From Pseudobacteriovorax antillogorgiicola (lineage in GTDB: Bacteria; Bdellovibrionota_B; Oligoflexia; Oligoflexales; RGVZ01), in NCBI GenBank assembly GCA_945897695.1, contig CAMDGW010000035.1, positions 1 to 16,269 of the forward strand: DNA of 16,269 nucleotides, in the 5' to 3' direction. This document shows, piece by piece, positions 14,801-16,269 of this stretch (its first letter is position 1; the number at the start of each line of letters is the position of its first letter). The notes beneath the pieces were generated by a model. That model was not told where the DNA came from. It saw only the letters and a program-made list of their open reading frames with translations, and ran no database searches. Both the position numbers and the translations under genes were made by a program.

Positions 14801-16141
14801 CAAGCCGTATCTTTTCTGTTTCCGTGTAAAGCAAAACTTTTTGATTTAGTGATTGTTGACGAGGCGACTCAGTGTCGCGTTGATGACGCGTTGCCGCTGA
14901 TGTTAAGGGCTCGCAAGTTCATGGTTGTCGGCGACGACAAGCAGACTGTCCTGGCAAAGAATAGCGTGATCGATGACTATTTATTCACCGAATTCAACCT
15001 AGACGAGCATCTACGTGGAACTCAGGCCCGCGGCATTAAAGGAGGCGGTAGCCACATCTTTGGTCTGGTCAAGGGCATAAAGGAAGCTAGTGTGATGCTT
15101 GATGAGCACTACCGTTGTCCTCCAGATATTATCGAGTATTCAAATCGTTATGTTTACAACAGCGAACTAAGGGTGATGCAGTGGCGTCAAGCGGGAGAGC
15201 CAAAAGCCATGACGGTTGATTGGTCCGAAAGATCAAAACCGGAGAGCCAGCGTCTTGAAAATGGTCAGTTTAAAGGGATTGAAACTGACATGGTCGATCG
15301 GTACTTGGATTGGGTCGCAAATAAGATCAAGGAAATAGAAAAAGAAACCGGTAAACGCATCAACATGGAGACAGATGTAGCACTTGTCTATTTCCTCCTT
15401 AAAAATGAGCCTTACATAAAATCAAGAAAAACAGCATTCCTCGACAAACTAGGGCGTGGAACAGACGTTTTAGATGGCGCCGGTGCAGCTCTGCAAGGTA
15501 AGGAGCGTCCCTACATCTTCTACCTCTGGGATATAAATCGAGGCAATATGATGGCATTCCGTCAAGGCGATGATCCAGATAAGCGCAAAGCAGAGCTCAA
15601 TGTTCTCATGAGTCGTCCAAAACGTAGGGCTTATCATTATCTCCACAAGCGGTTTGAGGAGCTTGATCATGAAAAGGCGAGTATTTCAGACTTTCTTTGG
15701 CGTGCATGGAAAAGGCAGGAAGAAGGCGAGCAAAAGAAAGAATTTATCGAAAGAACCCGTGCGCCTGGGCCTGAGTTTTTCCCCTGGCGGCGCTCCTCTG
15801 GGCAGCTCATGGTGTCAGTGCTAAATCATGTTCTCCAAAAATCTGCGACGACGATTGATAAAAGCAAGATTCAAACGGGCGTTGTCGTTGGTGATCCTCG
15901 CTTCAAAATTGACGTCGTCATTGGAGCCTCTGGAAAACAGCGGCCAAGTATCGGAATCGTTGACTTGTGCGGCTTTGACTGGCACGAGAAGTGTGCCGAT
16001 GACATCGTGGATTATTACTTTCAACTCTGTCGTGCAGAGCCAAAACTTCGCCCCGTATTTTTATTCCTTCATGAGGTGGCAGATCAAAGATCTCGCGGGT
16101 TTACGCGTCTAACTCACTGGATCTCCAGTCAGAAAAAATAG
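11855..16141 (+). CDS. Large Upf1/Dna2-like SF1 helicase with C-terminal DUF559/Vsr-like nuclease-fold domain
   Basis: A 1428-residue cytoplasmic protein. Residues 1-530 are not a recognised family; 24-69 and 85-125 look like a tandem duplication. Helicase motifs follow in SF1 (Upf1/AAA_11-AAA_12) order: Gln-containing FRPQSTRR before Walker A, Walker A GPPGTGKT (538-545), Walker B DEATQ (1002-1006), motif III GDDKQ (1026-1030), motif IV HYRCPP (1085-1090), LQGKERP (motif V region) and motif VI NVLMSRPK (1249-1256). All ATPase residues appear present. About 455 residues separate Walker A and B, a long helical insertion. The C-terminus (about 1310-1428) resembles DUF559/MTES_1575 endonuclease domains (RFKIDVVI with Asp1353, then GIVDLCG and WHEKCADD), but the catalytic Glu is not at its expected place. 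GGAG at 11843-11846 supports the start. Last gene of the operon; the likely nucleic-acid effector. Confidence 0.88.
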   Translation: MGAERLQRLESLDAGLTLNVGRGYKFSVMRQHDDSGFENYIIENVAKKETLRVPRFLFEIFRASLQQLLRSEESSEESVSFKGKVKFRLESTSQGLSIATVDKREGADGFLTLTREAAEALNGLLHDSRLRHGSDVLSRILAYHRLFKFTFAEGSDSLNSGLSLRTDVLSQVEDYVPPVGHRAGQIKVSADEKTAVARGKGVATSSDVKTKELKSFKSRLGERSASKAWSVDYQALFGSPDQRAADRQPKVNSADGGKRDGAAKHAWALPLLASEVKNMRGKTLRCELSAEDIQLMRETFLAGADTEYFLGFDLIDVIYKNSSGKLKTFRFPLYYAPVNISESGRQILLEGDGDFRIYLNHLALATLVQSFSDEANVDAAVDQFFRTILAQRIDHDGRVGRIYLSRQLPVADEIFQRTREIMLGNPGENGKGGLLSAMNIVGAECDTESVCVYKASKIVGPLQRSLELDLEMMQDLANRSPEKFAKTLPGRFLSTTFKDVTKSGRLFCDRPMTPVFRPQSTRRLMEKLNAHDVVLLEGPPGTGKTFTIMNLLIHAVCTGQRVLIVSDAEAALHALNEKIVEYLESGVHDHGSDPVALWKRAVQLVDKLGGGHGDLSLWCRTIEDCLGLGDSREIAGQAAVKAADLKAIESIDQAIARVKSMIGKVMDARVGPKTDIRKRVSPKRGHATTINDIDAFVSFLKFMGGRSETSKSSKLSRALVRDFVLGREYLSQTKDQDMYEIFAIPETVTSQHTQYIEQALKTVTKLLELKPKSVDELTRVIGSPAESRVNRHLFEIWSRIFPQGETGLKQAVRMIGSIIRHPGKPHLRKLHSLLASQLKILRAADAFEKGVWRQLQIIHEALGPGYKGAVPLSLEVCRFATTSSFTFGHSVDSMPSVQELLEQLQELDRRRSEEVRKTFIARLAAIVTTAQESNQGHSNALTSISGMLHGLKGQESLDAASGAWRELQEKLIGTFPVWMCRKQAVSFLFPCKAKLFDLVIVDEATQCRVDDALPLMLRARKFMVVGDDKQTVLAKNSVIDDYLFTEFNLDEHLRGTQARGIKGGGSHIFGLVKGIKEASVMLDEHYRCPPDIIEYSNRYVYNSELRVMQWRQAGEPKAMTVDWSERSKPESQRLENGQFKGIETDMVDRYLDWVANKIKEIEKETGKRINMETDVALVYFLLKNEPYIKSRKTAFLDKLGRGTDVLDGAGAALQGKERPYIFYLWDINRGNMMAFRQGDDPDKRKAELNVLMSRPKRRAYHYLHKRFEELDHEKASISDFLWRAWKRQEEGEQKKEFIERTRAPGPEFFPWRRSSGQLMVSVLNHVLQKSATTIDKSKIQTGVVVGDPRFKIDVVIGASGKQRPSIGIVDLCGFDWHEKCADDIVDYYFQLCRAEPKLRPVFLFLHEVADQRSRGFTRLTHWISSQKK

Positions 16142-16180
16142 GAAAGATTGTAAACTGCCCGACTTAATTGTTTTTTCCTA
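16133..16180 (-). terminator. Possible minus-strand terminator overlapping the helicase 3' end
   Basis: Read on the minus strand, TAGGAAA (16180-16174) pairs with TTTCCTA (16145-16139) and is followed at once by six T (complement of 16138-16133). The stem is only 7 bp with a 28-nt loop, so strength is doubtful. On the plus strand no T-run follows the stem, and no convincing terminator for the helicase operon was seen. Confidence 0.3.
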
Positions 16181-16269
16181 GATAGAACGGAGCAAATTCT
16201 TTGGGTGGTAGGTCGTTGGCCCACTCATCTGGCTATGGTGCTTTGTAACAATAAGCTAAATCGCGACTT
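16164..16269 (-). other. Possible C-terminal end of a convergent minus-strand gene
   Basis: A minus-strand frame ending in TAA (16166-16164) reads a protein-like C-terminus, DEWANDLPP followed by KEFAPFYLGKNN. It is interrupted by an in-frame TAG at 16235-16233, upstream of which the frame continues as RDLAYCYKAP to the window edge. It may be a real gene end with a nonsense mutation or sequence error, a remnant, or chance. Otherwise 16142-16269 shows no gene on the + strand. Confidence 0.22.

Noticed and set aside
9291..16141. Annotating the operon as a canonical Zorya type I, II or III system
   Set aside because: There is a MotAB-like pair and a helicase, but the helicase is SF1 Upf1-like rather than SNF2-type ZorD, no HNH protein (ZorE) is present, no ZorC, ZorF or ZorG can be recognised, and the MotA lacks a ZorA-type tail.
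1..16269. CRISPR arrays, tRNA genes, insertion sequences or prophage boundaries
   Set aside because: No regularly spaced direct repeats, cloverleaf-like sequences, transposase frames or flanking inverted repeats were seen on either strand.

Overview
The window is a gene-dense stretch of moderate-GC DNA. It probably comes from a Gram-negative, Bdellovibrio/Oligoflexus-like or other delta-type proteobacterium. This rests on a lipobox lipoprotein, a MotB with an OmpA-type peptidoglycan-binding domain, and a secreted M13 metallopeptidase; the taxonomic placement is a loose inference. No rRNA, tRNA, CRISPR array, insertion sequence or phage gene was seen.

Left part (1-3700): a small cysteine-rich lipoprotein is followed by a guanine deaminase with its full zinc-ligand set, then a Dps-family ferritin-like protein with its own putative promoter. 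A major facilitator transporter runs convergently into dps. The rho-independent terminator of dps lies inside the 3' coding end of the transporter gene.

Middle part (3800-9150): a divergent intergenic gap opens a tightly packed three-gene unit. It encodes a luciferase-like flavin monooxygenase, a Rhizobium-etli-type (zinc) asparaginase and an RluA-family pseudouridine synthase, with 1-nt and 4-nt overlaps. A separately promoted, secreted M13 (PepO/neprilysin-like) metallopeptidase follows and ends in a two-tier hairpin.

Right part (9290-16141): the most interesting locus is a four-gene operon. It encodes an unrecognised cytoplasmic coiled-coil protein, a MotA/PomA-type channel subunit, a MotB-type subunit (membrane Asp plus peptidoglycan-binding domain), and a 1428-residue Upf1/Dna2-like SF1 helicase. 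The helicase carries a C-terminal fold resembling the DUF559/Vsr-like nucleases. Joins are an 8-nt overlap, a GTGA overlap and an 11-nt gap, so the proteins are probably made together. The logic matches Zorya anti-phage systems (ion-driven MotAB-like motor plus DNA helicase/nuclease), but no recognisable ZorC, SNF2-type ZorD, ZorE, ZorF or ZorG is present and the MotA lacks the long ZorA tail. This is a candidate uncharacterised Zorya-like, motor-coupled defence or DNA-processing system; function is inferred only.

The right edge (16142-16269) has no gene on the + strand. It may hold the last codons and terminator of a convergent minus-strand gene.
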